This document shows positions 27,772-36,982 of a DNA stretch of 64,000 bases, in pieces. The notes below the pieces were generated by a model that was given only the letters and a program-made list of their open reading frames with translations, was not told where the DNA came from and did no database searches. Source of the stretch: Propionicicella superfundia DSM 22317 (GTDB lineage Bacteria > Actinomycetota > Actinomycetes > Propionibacteriales > Propionibacteriaceae); assembly GCF_000423465.1 (NCBI RefSeq), contig NZ_KE384021.1:155290-219289 (forward strand), in the 5' to 3' direction. Positions within the stretch are counted from its first letter, which is position 1. Every line of letters begins with the position of its first letter. The position numbers and the translations under genes were made by a program.

Positions 27772-28728
27772 GTGGCGGTGAATCTCCCTCCGACGTCACG
27801 TCGGCGTCACCGAAGGCCCGTTCGATGGTGGGTGTGGGCCGTCGCCGGACTCGTGATCGCGGCGGCCGTCACCGCCATTGCGTTTCCCCTGTGCCTCACC
27901 CAGCGCCTTCAGCGCCTCTCCGTTCCGGACACCAACCCGAACGCGGGGACCACGTGGCTCGTGATCGGCAGCGACTCGCGGGAGCGTACCCCGCAGGGCG
28001 TGGGCCAGGCGGAGTTCGATCCGCGAGGCGACATCCGCGGGGCTCGGGCCGATGTCGTGCTTCTCATCCGCCGGTCAGAAGGCGGCCAGACATACACGGT
28101 GTCGGTGCCGCGCGACCTGGTGGTGACAGCGTCAGGCGTCCCGGTGCGTTTGACGTCGACCCTTTCGAACGGGCCTGCGGTCACCGTCCGGGCGCTCTGC
28201 GAGACGCTGCAGGTCGGTGTGGACCATGTCGTCATCGTGGACGGCGCAGCCTTCGTGAACGTCGTGAACGCCCTGGGCGGCGTCGGTGTCTCCCTGGAGC
28301 GTCCGGTGCGTGACGTCGACCTGGGCCTTGATCTGCCCGCCGGGGCGCAGCTCCTGGATGGAGCGGACGCGCTCCGGCTCGTTCGTACGCGGCATCCGGA
28401 GCAACTCGTCGGCGGGCGCTGGACGTCGGGTGACGATGCCGCGGGCGCGGCCTGGCGTGCGCAATGGTCCGCGATGGTGTTCACGGCAGTTCAGGAGCAG
28501 GTCAAGGCCGCCGACCCTGTGACTCTCGCGCGCGTGGCGTGGACGGTCTCGGGCGACATCACTGTGGACGACCGCGCCGGCCTGACAGATCTGATGGCGC
28601 TCGCCCGATCCGTCGCGGCTCCCACGACCCTTCCTGTGACCCGTGTGAACGCCTTGGCGGCCGCAGCCGACGAGGACACCGTGCGATCGCTCGCCCGGGC
28701 GGATCTCAACACCGGATGCCGTGCATGA
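27772..28728 (+). CDS. LytR-CpsA-Psr (LCP) family protein, copy 1
   Basis: A 318-aa membrane protein with a basic N-terminus, one membrane helix (about residues 20-42) and an extracytoplasmic LCP domain. Motifs: LVIGSDSRERTP with the catalytic Asp/Arg region, GARADVVLLIRR, YTVSVPRDLVV, VDHVVIVDGAAF and DALRLVRTRHP. LCP enzymes transfer glycopolymers from lipid carriers to peptidoglycan or, in Actinomyces, to surface proteins. GTG start with AGGAGGAGG upstream. It is followed by a secreted repeat protein and then a second LCP gene. The two LCP proteins are clear paralogues. Confidence 0.9.
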   Translation: MAVNLPPTSRRRHRRPVRWWVWAVAGLVIAAAVTAIAFPLCLTQRLQRLSVPDTNPNAGTTWLVIGSDSRERTPQGVGQAEFDPRGDIRGARADVVLLIRRSEGGQTYTVSVPRDLVVTASGVPVRLTSTLSNGPAVTVRALCETLQVGVDHVVIVDGAAFVNVVNALGGVGVSLERPVRDVDLGLDLPAGAQLLDGADALRLVRTRHPEQLVGGRWTSGDDAAGAAWRAQWSAMVFTAVQEQVKAADPVTLARVAWTVSGDITVDDRAGLTDLMALARSVAAPTTLPVTRVNALAAAADEDTVRSLARADLNTGCRA

Positions 28729-28840
28729 CCGGACGCCTGTACGGGGGTGTATGAGCTTCCGGTGGCCCCGGTGCGAGGGCGGAAGCCGCTGCTTCGCTGT
28801 GTTCTGGGAGCCCTGCTGGTGCGGGGTCGAGAGGAGAAGG

Positions 28841-30745
28841 ATGAAACAGACACAGACACAGAAAGCGTCCTGGGTGAGACCCTTGCGCACGGCCGCAGTC
28901 GCGGTCACGACGGCTGCTCTCATCGGGTCGGCATTCACCGGCGCCGCGCACGCCGATGACTTCTTTCAGATCACGCCGCACGTTGGAACGGTGAGTTCCG
29001 GCGAGATCATCACCGTCGCTGGGACGGGATGCGCCACACAACCAGGAGACCAGGAGTACGGGGACGGTCTGTACCGAGAGGTTCTCCTCCAGGTCAGCGT
29101 GGGCGACTCCACGCCGGTCGCCTACCAGGCTATTCCCGCTGCGGACGGGTCGTGGAGCACCGAAGTCACAGTCCCCGCGAGGTACTCCATCTTCGTCGAT
29201 GTGTACGCGTCCTGTGTCAACTACTCCGGCGAGACAGGCGCGGCGTACACCGAGATCGTCATGGGTCCTTCGGCGAACAGCGTGACCCTTGACAAGCAGA
29301 CGGTGGCCGCGGGCGAACAGTTCACTGTCGAGGGGGCGGGCTGCGATGTCGCCGACCCGCACGTGTACGTGCGGGTCGACGCGAGCGCCGGTTTCGAGAC
29401 TTCTCAATCAGCGCGTGCCGTATCCACCGCTGTCGACGGTGACTGGGCCGTCCAGACCTCGGCGGATGCCTGGCTGGTGGGAACCGCATACGTGAACGTT
29501 GCGTGCTATTCGGGAACATACGAGGCGGGCCAGGCCGCCTGGACCTACCAGCCCGTAGCGATCACGGTCACTGGGACGGCGCCGAAGGTGTCCGTGAGCA
29601 AGACGACCGTGCGTCTTGGCGAGTCGTTCACTGTGAGCGGCGACCACTGCACCATTCCGGACGCCGAGGTGATCGGCAGCATCGAGGCGTACAACGCCGA
29701 AGGATGGGAGGGCTTCTCCGCCCAGCCTGACGCGAACGGACAGTGGGTCGCCACTCTCACTCCGTCGACCGAGTGGGGACTGAGCGCGGCCGGGGGCGTC
29801 GAGTTGGTGGTTCTGGCACGTTGCTCCGCCTACTCCCACGGCGGAGACAGTCAGACCTACCGGTCGTACCCGATCGTCGTTGTCCCCTACTCGTTGTCCG
29901 TGTCATCCGCGCCGTCGAAGGCGTCGGTCGGGCAGGTTGCGAATGTGCAGGCGTCGATCGCCGGTGCGGGGGCCGGTCAGTCGGTGTCGACGCAGTTCCT
30001 GGTGAATGGGAAGTGGTCGACGTCGCAGTCGCGAACGACGGATTCGAAGGGCGCAGTGTCGATTCCGCTGACGTATGGTCAGGGCTCGGTCGGGACGTAC
30101 ACGTATCGTGTCGTGACGGGCTCGAAGGAACTGACCACGGTGTCGGGTACGTACTCGATCACGCGGACGCCCACGTCGGTGAAGGTCGTGTCGGCACCGG
30201 GGGCGGCGAAGGTGGGCCAGTCGGTTTCGATTCGCGCCACGGTGCCTGGTGCCGGTTCCGGGGTGAAGGTGTCGACGCAGTTCCTGGTGAACGGCAAGTG
30301 GTCGACGTCGCAGTCGCGAACGACGGATTCGAAGGGCGCCGTGTCGATTCCGTTGACCTATGGTCAGGGTTCGGTCGGCAAGCACACGTGGCGTGTGGTG
30401 GCGTCCTACGGTGGCGTGACGGTGGCCTCGTCCAGCACGACGATCACCCGAGTGCCGTCCGAGGTGAAGGTGGTGTCGGCGCCGTCGTCGGCGAAGGTCG
30501 GAAAGGCTGTGTCCGCGAAGCTGTCCCTGTCGGGGATCGGTTCGGGGCAGTCGGTGTCGACGCAGTTCCTGGTGAAGGGGAAGTGGTCGACGTCGCGGTC
30601 GGGTAAGACGGATTCGAAGGGCACTGTGTCGATTCCGTTGACCTATGGTCAGGGTTCGGTTGGAAAGTACACCTGGCGTGCGGTCGCGACGGTGTCCGGT
30701 GTCACTGTCACGAGCCGGTCGGTGACGATCACCCGCACCCGCTGA
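28841..30745 (+). CDS. Secreted surface protein with three C-terminal Ig-like repeats
   Basis: A 634-aa secreted protein. The signal peptide ends near GAAHADDFF. The first about 340 residues form three or four beta-rich Ig-like segments with paired Cys. The last about 270 residues are three closely similar repeats of about 88 residues containing VSTQFLVNGKWSTSQSRT and SIPLTYGQGSVG. The repeats are nearly identical even as DNA (around 29980, 30270 and 30550). No LPXTG-type signal or membrane anchor is visible, so it is released or held non-covalently or through glycan. GAGGAGAAGG precedes the ATG. It lies between two LCP genes. Confidence 0.85.
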   Translation: MKQTQTQKASWVRPLRTAAVAVTTAALIGSAFTGAAHADDFFQITPHVGTVSSGEIITVAGTGCATQPGDQEYGDGLYREVLLQVSVGDSTPVAYQAIPAADGSWSTEVTVPARYSIFVDVYASCVNYSGETGAAYTEIVMGPSANSVTLDKQTVAAGEQFTVEGAGCDVADPHVYVRVDASAGFETSQSARAVSTAVDGDWAVQTSADAWLVGTAYVNVACYSGTYEAGQAAWTYQPVAITVTGTAPKVSVSKTTVRLGESFTVSGDHCTIPDAEVIGSIEAYNAEGWEGFSAQPDANGQWVATLTPSTEWGLSAAGGVELVVLARCSAYSHGGDSQTYRSYPIVVVPYSLSVSSAPSKASVGQVANVQASIAGAGAGQSVSTQFLVNGKWSTSQSRTTDSKGAVSIPLTYGQGSVGTYTYRVVTGSKELTTVSGTYSITRTPTSVKVVSAPGAAKVGQSVSIRATVPGAGSGVKVSTQFLVNGKWSTSQSRTTDSKGAVSIPLTYGQGSVGKHTWRVVASYGGVTVASSSTTITRVPSEVKVVSAPSSAKVGKAVSAKLSLSGIGSGQSVSTQFLVKGKWSTSRSGKTDSKGTVSIPLTYGQGSVGKYTWRAVATVSGVTVTSRSVTITRTR

Positions 30746-30763
30746 CGTAGCCTGACCCGACGG

Positions 30764-30808
30764 CTGCGGACTGCCCGGGGTGTTCCACCGGGGGCGGGCA
30801 GTCCGCAG
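30764..30808 (+). terminator. Hairpin after the surface protein gene
   Basis: A perfect 13-bp inverted repeat (CTGCGGACTGCCC and its complement) with a 19-base loop lies 18 bases after the stop. No T-run is present. Confidence 0.65.
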
Positions 30809-30867
30809 GCCTGGCCGAGGGGTCCGGTCATGGTTCGCGCGTCGCACACGGAGGCAGAAGGAGGATC

Positions 30868-31860
30868 ATGGCGCCGAAGGCAGACACGTCGTCGGCGGTC
30901 GCCCCGTCGTCCGCCTCTGGGCACGAGGGAGGGAACGTCAGGCGCAGGCGCCGTCGCCGCATCGTCGTCCTCGGCGCTGTGCTGTTGGTGGTGGTCATCG
31001 GCCTCGTCGCCTGCACAGCCATCGTGATGACGCGACTCTCCCGCGTCGATATTCGGGCCACCGACACCTCCGCGGGCGTGACCTACCTTGTCATCGGTAG
31101 CGACTCCCGTGAGCGAACACCCAGCGGACTCGGCAACTTCGGCGACAAGCAGAAGTTCGCCGGGGCACGCGCCGACGTCATCCTGCTGGTCCACCGGTCG
31201 CCGAACGGTGAGACCCACACGGTCTCGGTGCCGCGGGACATCATCGTCCAGCGCGACGATCTGTCGCCGACACGTCTGGCACTGACGCTCCTGGACGGGC
31301 CGCAGCAGACCGTGAACGCCCTGTGCCGCACTCTCAAGATCGGCGTCGACCACGTCGTCGTCATCGACGGTGCGGGAGTGACGGACACCGTCAATGCCCT
31401 CGGCGGGGTCACGGTCACGCTTGAGCACCCGGTCAGGGATGCCAAGGCGTTCCTGGATCTGCCTGCGGGTGAGTTGCGGCTCGATGGAACCCAGGCGCTC
31501 GCGCTCGTCCGGGCCCGGCATCCTGAGCAGAAGATCGGCGGGTCGTGGCAGAAGGCCGACGAGGCGACCGGCGCCGCGTGGCGGTCGGCCTGGTCGGCCA
31601 CGGTCTTCACCGCCCTGCAGGAGCAGTTCGGGTCCGCCGACCCCCTCACGCAGGGAAAGGTCGCGTGGACACTGTCGGAGAACGTCGCGGTCGACGAGGC
31701 GACAGGTCCGGGTGAACTCGTCGAACTTGCCCGATCGGTCTCCTCGCCAGCAACCCTGCCGGTTCAGCACCTCGGCGGGCTGGCCGTGTCTGCCGACTCC
31801 TCCACGCGGGAGGCCATCCGCGCCGCCGGCCTGGACACCGGCTGCCGTCTCCCGGGGTGA
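30868..31860 (+). CDS. LytR-CpsA-Psr (LCP) family protein, copy 2
   Basis: A 330-aa paralogue of the LCP protein at 27772-28728. It has a longer basic N-terminus (NVRRRRRRRIVVLG), one membrane helix and an LCP domain with LVIGSDSRERTPSG, GARADVILLVHR, HTVSVPRDIIV, VDHVVVIDGAGV and ALALVRARHP. The ATG has AAGGAGG immediately upstream. It lies between a secreted Ig-like protein and an LADTG-anchored protein. It may attach a glycan to one of them or to the wall. Confidence 0.9.
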   Translation: MAPKADTSSAVAPSSASGHEGGNVRRRRRRRIVVLGAVLLVVVIGLVACTAIVMTRLSRVDIRATDTSAGVTYLVIGSDSRERTPSGLGNFGDKQKFAGARADVILLVHRSPNGETHTVSVPRDIIVQRDDLSPTRLALTLLDGPQQTVNALCRTLKIGVDHVVVIDGAGVTDTVNALGGVTVTLEHPVRDAKAFLDLPAGELRLDGTQALALVRARHPEQKIGGSWQKADEATGAAWRSAWSATVFTALQEQFGSADPLTQGKVAWTLSENVAVDEATGPGELVELARSVSSPATLPVQHLGGLAVSADSSTREAIRAAGLDTGCRLPG

Positions 31861-31896
31861 CGTTGCGGCCCTCGGGCCACCGGTACGGCCGCAACG
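31861..31896 (+). terminator. Hairpin directly after LCP copy 2
   Basis: A perfect 10-bp inverted repeat (CGTTGCGGCC and its complement) with a 16-base loop begins at the base after the stop codon. It is a probable terminator without a T-run. Confidence 0.6.
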
Positions 31897-32107
31897 GCGG
31901 GTGGCCGCCTCGTCCGGGGAGCCGGCGTCGCTTTTCCCGTCGTTCGTGGGTCCCGGACGGGTGTCCTCTGTTTGCCGGTCATCGGCACTTCGGCCGTGAC
32001 GCGTGGCCCCACGCGATACTTTCGGTTCGAGGTCCACAGCGCCGGAACACCGCTGCAGATGGCCTTGAGGCTCGTCGAGGAGCCGGATACGTGGAGGAGG
32101 GACCGTC

Positions 32108-33559
32108 GTGGCGGGTCAACGCGGATGGCGTCGGACGATGCGGACGGGCGCGATGATCCTCGCGGCGGGACTCGCGAGTCTTTCGATCATGCCGCGCGAC
32201 GCCCAGGCGGTTGGCCTGACGTTCGCCCTCAGCGACACGACGGCCGCGGCCGGGGCCACGATCACCGCATCGGGCCACTGCAATCCCGGCTGGGCGGAGG
32301 ACTCCGCCGAGGTGCTGGTCTGGTTCGAAAGCGACCCGGTGGACAGCGTCAGGTCGACCGTGACGCAGGGGCATTGGACCGGCCCGGCCGACCCGGTCCA
32401 CACCGCTGACTGGGGTGACTGGTCCGTCGAGTTGACAGTGCCGAGCCTTCCGGCCGGCGACACCGGGATCCGCGCCACATGCAATTCCTACAATGGCAGC
32501 GACCCCCAGGCGTACGACCCGGTCACCTTCACCGTCGAAGCAGCGCCCGCCAGCATCAGCCTGTCCTCCGCGTGGACCGGTGCCGGCGGGTCGAACACGG
32601 TCACGGGCAGCGGGTTCGCACCCGGTGAGACGGTCAGGATCGTGCTGCAATCCGATCCGGTGGAGGTGGGTGTCCTCACGGCCAACGGATCCGGAGCCAT
32701 CTCCGGCTCCTTCGTCGTGCCTCGCACCACGGAGCCCGGCGCGCACACGGTGGTCGTGACCGGCGCGACCAGCGCCCGTGCGGCTTCGTCGTCCCTGTCC
32801 GTCCGTGCCGCGGCCAGCATCGGTACCATCACGCGGGTCGGGTGCACGGCCCTCATTCCCGTCGCGACGAGCGGCGGGGGGTCGTCCTTCTCGTTCGAGG
32901 TGTGGGACGACGGTACGGAGCTGAGCTCCGTGTCCTGGGTCGGACCGGTGGACGAGGTGCTGACGTGGACCATGACCCAGCCCATCGCGCAGAGTGCCCC
33001 GGGCGTCGGCTTCTATGTGGAGAGCGGCGGTGTGACACTGGCTGAGGTCGGCAACTGGGATCTCCCTGCCGAGGTGGCGGCCCTCTGCACGTCGACGCCG
33101 CCGGTGACGCTGGCGCTGCCCGGCTACCCGGGCGCGACGGTCGCCGGCGAGACCGTCGCCGTGTCGGGTTCCGGATACCTGCCCGGTGAAGAGGTCGTGC
33201 TCACCATCGGCGGGGTCGTCGTCGGCACGGCCCTCGTCAGCGACGAGGGCACCTTCTCCGGGTCCTTCACGGTGCCGTCCGGCACCGATCCCGGGGCCCA
33301 GACCCTGACGGCGACGGGCGCGTTCACGGGTCGCAGCGCGCAGGTCACCCTCACAGTTCTCTCCCCGCCGGCCAGGACCACCCCCGCGTCGGCCGGGACT
33401 CCTGCCGCGACGCCCACGTCGGACGACACCCCCGCGCCGGCCACGACCGCCTCGCTCGCCGACACCGGCACCGGAGCCGGGCCCGCGTTGCTCGTCGGCG
33501 CGGGCATGACGCTACTCGCGGGAGTATGGCTCGTCGGACGTCGTCGACGTACCACCTGA
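32108..33559 (+). CDS. LADTG-anchored surface protein with Ig-like domains
   Basis: A 483-aa secreted protein. The signal peptide ends near PRDAQAVG. Several Ig-like beta-sandwich segments follow, two of them with the recurring GSGFAPGETV/GSGYLPGEEV and DPGAQTLTATG pattern seen in bacterial surface proteins. A Pro/Thr/Ala-rich stalk then leads to LADTG, a hydrophobic helix and the basic tail GRRRRTT. LAXTG suggests a class E sortase; none is encoded in the window. The GTG start has GGAGGAGGGA upstream. It probably closes the surface cluster that starts at 27772. Confidence 0.87.
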   Translation: MAGQRGWRRTMRTGAMILAAGLASLSIMPRDAQAVGLTFALSDTTAAAGATITASGHCNPGWAEDSAEVLVWFESDPVDSVRSTVTQGHWTGPADPVHTADWGDWSVELTVPSLPAGDTGIRATCNSYNGSDPQAYDPVTFTVEAAPASISLSSAWTGAGGSNTVTGSGFAPGETVRIVLQSDPVEVGVLTANGSGAISGSFVVPRTTEPGAHTVVVTGATSARAASSSLSVRAAASIGTITRVGCTALIPVATSGGGSSFSFEVWDDGTELSSVSWVGPVDEVLTWTMTQPIAQSAPGVGFYVESGGVTLAEVGNWDLPAEVAALCTSTPPVTLALPGYPGATVAGETVAVSGSGYLPGEEVVLTIGGVVVGTALVSDEGTFSGSFTVPSGTDPGAQTLTATGAFTGRSAQVTLTVLSPPARTTPASAGTPAATPTSDDTPAPATTASLADTGTGAGPALLVGAGMTLLAGVWLVGRRRRTT

Positions 33560-33610
33560 TCGCAACCGGTCGCGTCCCCGAGCGTCGGCGGCGGAACTGC
33601 AGGCGTCGTT

Positions 33611-33639
33611 TGGGCCGGTTCGGACACCCGCGTATAATC
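33611..33639 (+). promoter_or_regulatory. Promoter of the ileS T-box transcript
   Basis: TTGGGC at 33611-33616 and TATAAT at 33634-33639 are spaced by 17 bases. This is a near-consensus vegetative promoter and unusually strong for this GC-rich sequence. Transcription should begin near 33646. Confidence 0.85.
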
Positions 33640-33644
33640 CCGTG

Positions 33645-33826
33645 CGTCCGCAAGGCGACGATGGGGCCATCACCCCGGAGCTGCCGGAAGAACGGCTGCC
33701 CGATCCCGGGCGCTCACTAGAACCGGCTGCGGCGAGCGCGAGAGGGCCGTCCCGTCGGACGGCCAAGAAGGGTGGTACCGCGGGGCCCGCGCCTCGTCCC
33801 TTCGTCCCGATCCATCGACGAAGGAA
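33645..33826 (+). promoter_or_regulatory. ileS T-box riboswitch, translational type
   Basis: Leader RNA that senses uncharged tRNA-Ile. The T-box sequence AAGGGTGGTACCGCG is at 33768-33782 and contains the TGG that pairs with the tRNA CCA end. A short stem I with a likely ATC specifier lies in GGGGCCATCACCCC near 33663-33676. A hairpin GGCCGTCC/GGACGGCC precedes the T-box. Downstream, CCTTCGTC (33799-33806) pairs with GACGAAGG (33817-33824), hiding the AAGGA ribosome binding site of ileS. No terminator with a T-run is present, so control is at translation initiation, as known for actinobacterial ileS T-boxes. Confidence 0.93.
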
Positions 33827-33830
33827 CGCC

Positions 33831-36800
33831 ATGAGCGCGGCTGAGTACCGGCCCGTCCCACCGCAGATCGACCTGCCTGCGATGGAACACGACATCCTCG
33901 ACCTGTGGGACACCAACGGCACGTTCGCGAAGTCCCTGGCCCGGACGGAGGGCGGCCCGGCGTGGACCTTCTACGAGGGCCCGCCGACGGCCAACGGCAT
34001 GCCCGGTACCCACCACATCGAGGCGCGCGTCTTCAAGGACGTCTTCCCGCGGTTCAAGACCATGCAGGGCTACCACGTCGAGCGGAAGGCCGGCTGGGAC
34101 TGCCACGGACTGCCCGTGGAACTCGCCGTCGAGCAGGAGTTGGGCTTCAACGGCAAGCCCGACATCGAGGCGTACGGTGTGGAGGCGTTCAACGCGAAGT
34201 GTCGCGCGTCGGTGTCGCGGCACGTCGACGCGTTCACCGAGCTCACCAAGCGCATGGGCTACTGGGTCAACCTCGACGAGGCGTACTGGACGATGTCGCC
34301 CGACTATGTCGAATCGGTGTGGTGGGCGTTGAAGCAGATCCACTCCAAGGGCCTGCTGGTCGAGGACTACCGCGTCGCGCCCTACTGTCCCCGCTGCGGC
34401 ACGACCCTGTCCGACCATGAGCTCGCACAGGGCTACGAGGACGTCACCGACCCGTCGGTGTACGTCCGCTTCCCCGTCACGTCGGGTCCTCTGGCCGGCA
34501 CCGCCGACCTCCTCGTCTGGACGACCACCCCGTGGACGCTCGTCAGCAACACGGCCGTCGCGGTGCACCCCGACGTGACCTACGTCGTCGCGACGAAGGA
34601 CGAGCCGGGCGGGGAGACGCTCGTCCTCGCCGAGCCGCTGGCCGAGAAGGTGCTCGGAGACGGCTGGGCGCTGGGGCGGACGTTCACCGGCAGCGAGATG
34701 GAGCTGTGGACGTACCGACGTCCCTTCGACCTCGTCGACTTCCCCGATGTCGTGGGCGGGACGCACTATGTCGTCCTCGCCGAGTACGTCACCACCGAGG
34801 ACGGCACCGGTCTGGTCCATCAGGCACCGGCGTTCGGCGCCGACGACCTCGCGGTGTGCCGCGCGTACGGGCTGCCGCTGGTCAACCCGATCCGTCCCGA
34901 CGGGACGTTCGAGGCCGAGGTCCCGCTCGTCGGCGGACTGTTCTTCAAGTCGGCCGACCGCGTGCTCGTCGAGGACCTGGCGGGCCGCGGCCTCCTGTTC
35001 CGCGAGCTGAGCTACGAGCACAGCTACCCCCACTGCTGGCGCTGCGGCACCCCGCTGCTGTACTACGCGCAGCCGTCCTGGTACATCCGCACGACGGCGA
35101 TCAAGGACGCCCTGCTGCGCGAGAACGAGGCGACCAACTGGTACCCCGACCACATCAAGCACGGTCGCTACGGCGACTGGCTGAACAACAACATCGACTG
35201 GGCGCTGTCCCGTTCCCGCTATTGGGGGACGCCGCTGCCGATCTGGCGGTGCAGCGAGTCGCACCAGACCTGCGTCGGGTCGCTGGCCGAGCTGTCGCAG
35301 CTCACCGGCGCCGACCAGTCCGGCCTCGACCCGCACCGGCCGTTCGTGGACGATGTGACGTTCGCCTGCCCGACCTGCGGCAGGCTCGCGCGTCGGGTGC
35401 CCGAGGTGATCGACGCCTGGTTCGACTCGGGGTCCATGCCCTTCGCCCAGTGGGGCCACCCGTACGCACCCGGCTCGGAGGAGAGGCTCCGCTCCGCGTA
35501 CCCGGCCGACTTCATCTGCGAGGCGATCGACCAGACGCGCGGCTGGTTCTATTCCCTGATGGCGGTCGGCACGCTCGTGTTCGACGAGAGCAGCTATCGC
35601 AACGTCTTGTGCCTCGGGCACATCCTGGCCGAGGACGGCCGCAAGATGTCGAAGCATCTCGGCAACATCCTGGAGCCGATCCCGCTCATGGATACCCATG
35701 GCGCCGACGCCGTCCGATGGTTCATGGCGGCCGGCGGGTCGCCGTGGGCGTCACGTCGCGTCGGCCACACCACGATCCAGGAGACGGTCCGCAAGGTGTT
35801 CCTCACGTTCTGGAACACTGTGGCGTTCCAGGCGCTGTACGCACGGGCGAACGCCTGGACACCGGCGGGGCAGGCTCCCGCGGTGGCCGGGCGTCACGTC
35901 CTCGACCGGTGGCTCGTGTCGACCCGCAACGTCCTCGTCCGTGAGGTGACCGCCGCCCTGGAGGTGTTCGACACCCAGCGGACCGGCGCGCTCATCGCGC
36001 AGTTCGTCGATGATCTGTCGAACTGGTATGTCCGGCGGTCGCGGCGGCGCTTCTGGGACGGCGACCCGTCGGCTCTGTGGACGCTGCACGAGACGCTGGA
36101 CGTCGTCGCGCGGCTCATGGCCCCGATGGCGCCGTTCATCGCGGAGCGGGTCTGGCAGGATCTCGTGGCGGCGGTCGATCCGGCCGCACCCGAGTCGGTG
36201 CACCTGGCGTCGTGGCCGGTCTACGACGATTCCCTGGTCGACGCCGAGGGCGACGTGGCGATGGACCTGACACGGCGGCTGGTGGAGCTGGGCCGGTCCG
36301 CGCGGTCGGAGGCGAAGGTGAAGACGCGCCAGCCGCTGCGTCGGATGCTTATCGGCTCCGGGTCGCTGTCCCGGCTGACGCCCGAGCTGGTGGCCGAGGT
36401 CGAGGCCGAGCTGAACGTGCAGGCGATCGAGTCGTTCTCCTCGGCCGGCGATCTGGTCGATCACTTCGCGAAGGGCAACTTCCGGGCACTCGGCAAGCGG
36501 TTCGGGAAGGCGACGCCGCTCGTGGCGAAAGCCATCGCCGACGCGGATGCGAGCGCGTTGGCCGCGTCGCTCGCCGCGACCGGGACGGCGACCGTCGCGT
36601 ACGAGGGAGGCACGGAGGTGTCCGCCGACGAGGTGATCGTGTCCGAGCGGCCGCGGGAGGGCTGGTCGGTCGTCAACGAGCAGGGCGAGACGGTCGCGCT
36701 GGATCTGGAGCTGACCCCCGACCTGGTGCGTGCCGGGCTGGCGCGCGAGGTGATCCGTGTGGTGCAGGAGACCCGCAAGGCGTCGGGTCTGGAGGTCACC

Positions 36801-36971
36801 GACCGGATCGCCCTGCGCTGGGCGGGAGACGGCGACGTGGCCGAGGCGTTGCGCTCGGAGGGCGAGCTCATCGCCCGCGAGGTCCTGGCCGTGTCCGTCG
36901 AGCAGGCCGAGCCCGCCGCCGACTGGACCGCGACCGACCTCGGGCTGCGGTTCTCCATCGCGAAGGCCTGA
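33831..36971 (+). CDS. ileS: Isoleucyl-tRNA synthetase (IleRS2-like, altered HIGH motif)
   Basis: A 1046-aa cytoplasmic class I synthetase charging tRNA-Ile. The catalytic signature region reads NGMPGTHHIEARVFKD; the expected HxGH is replaced by GTHH at residues 59-62. KMSKH lies near 605-609. The editing domain (VWTTTPWTLVSNTAV) and an anticodon-binding domain with Cys pairs are present. Length and the APYCPRCGTTLSDHEL region fit the eukaryote-like IleRS2 branch. IleRS2 enzymes with GXHH are reported to be extremely resistant to mupirocin. The ATG is 4 bases after the T-box-controlled AAGGA. Monocistronic. Confidence 0.95.
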   Translation: MSAAEYRPVPPQIDLPAMEHDILDLWDTNGTFAKSLARTEGGPAWTFYEGPPTANGMPGTHHIEARVFKDVFPRFKTMQGYHVERKAGWDCHGLPVELAVEQELGFNGKPDIEAYGVEAFNAKCRASVSRHVDAFTELTKRMGYWVNLDEAYWTMSPDYVESVWWALKQIHSKGLLVEDYRVAPYCPRCGTTLSDHELAQGYEDVTDPSVYVRFPVTSGPLAGTADLLVWTTTPWTLVSNTAVAVHPDVTYVVATKDEPGGETLVLAEPLAEKVLGDGWALGRTFTGSEMELWTYRRPFDLVDFPDVVGGTHYVVLAEYVTTEDGTGLVHQAPAFGADDLAVCRAYGLPLVNPIRPDGTFEAEVPLVGGLFFKSADRVLVEDLAGRGLLFRELSYEHSYPHCWRCGTPLLYYAQPSWYIRTTAIKDALLRENEATNWYPDHIKHGRYGDWLNNNIDWALSRSRYWGTPLPIWRCSESHQTCVGSLAELSQLTGADQSGLDPHRPFVDDVTFACPTCGRLARRVPEVIDAWFDSGSMPFAQWGHPYAPGSEERLRSAYPADFICEAIDQTRGWFYSLMAVGTLVFDESSYRNVLCLGHILAEDGRKMSKHLGNILEPIPLMDTHGADAVRWFMAAGGSPWASRRVGHTTIQETVRKVFLTFWNTVAFQALYARANAWTPAGQAPAVAGRHVLDRWLVSTRNVLVREVTAALEVFDTQRTGALIAQFVDDLSNWYVRRSRRRFWDGDPSALWTLHETLDVVARLMAPMAPFIAERVWQDLVAAVDPAAPESVHLASWPVYDDSLVDAEGDVAMDLTRRLVELGRSARSEAKVKTRQPLRRMLIGSGSLSRLTPELVAEVEAELNVQAIESFSSAGDLVDHFAKGNFRALGKRFGKATPLVAKAIADADASALAASLAATGTATVAYEGGTEVSADEVIVSERPREGWSVVNEQGETVALDLELTPDLVRAGLAREVIRVVQETRKASGLEVTDRIALRWAGDGDVAEALRSEGELIAREVLAVSVEQAEPAADWTATDLGLRFSIAKA

Positions 36972-36982
36972 GCTTCGGGCTT

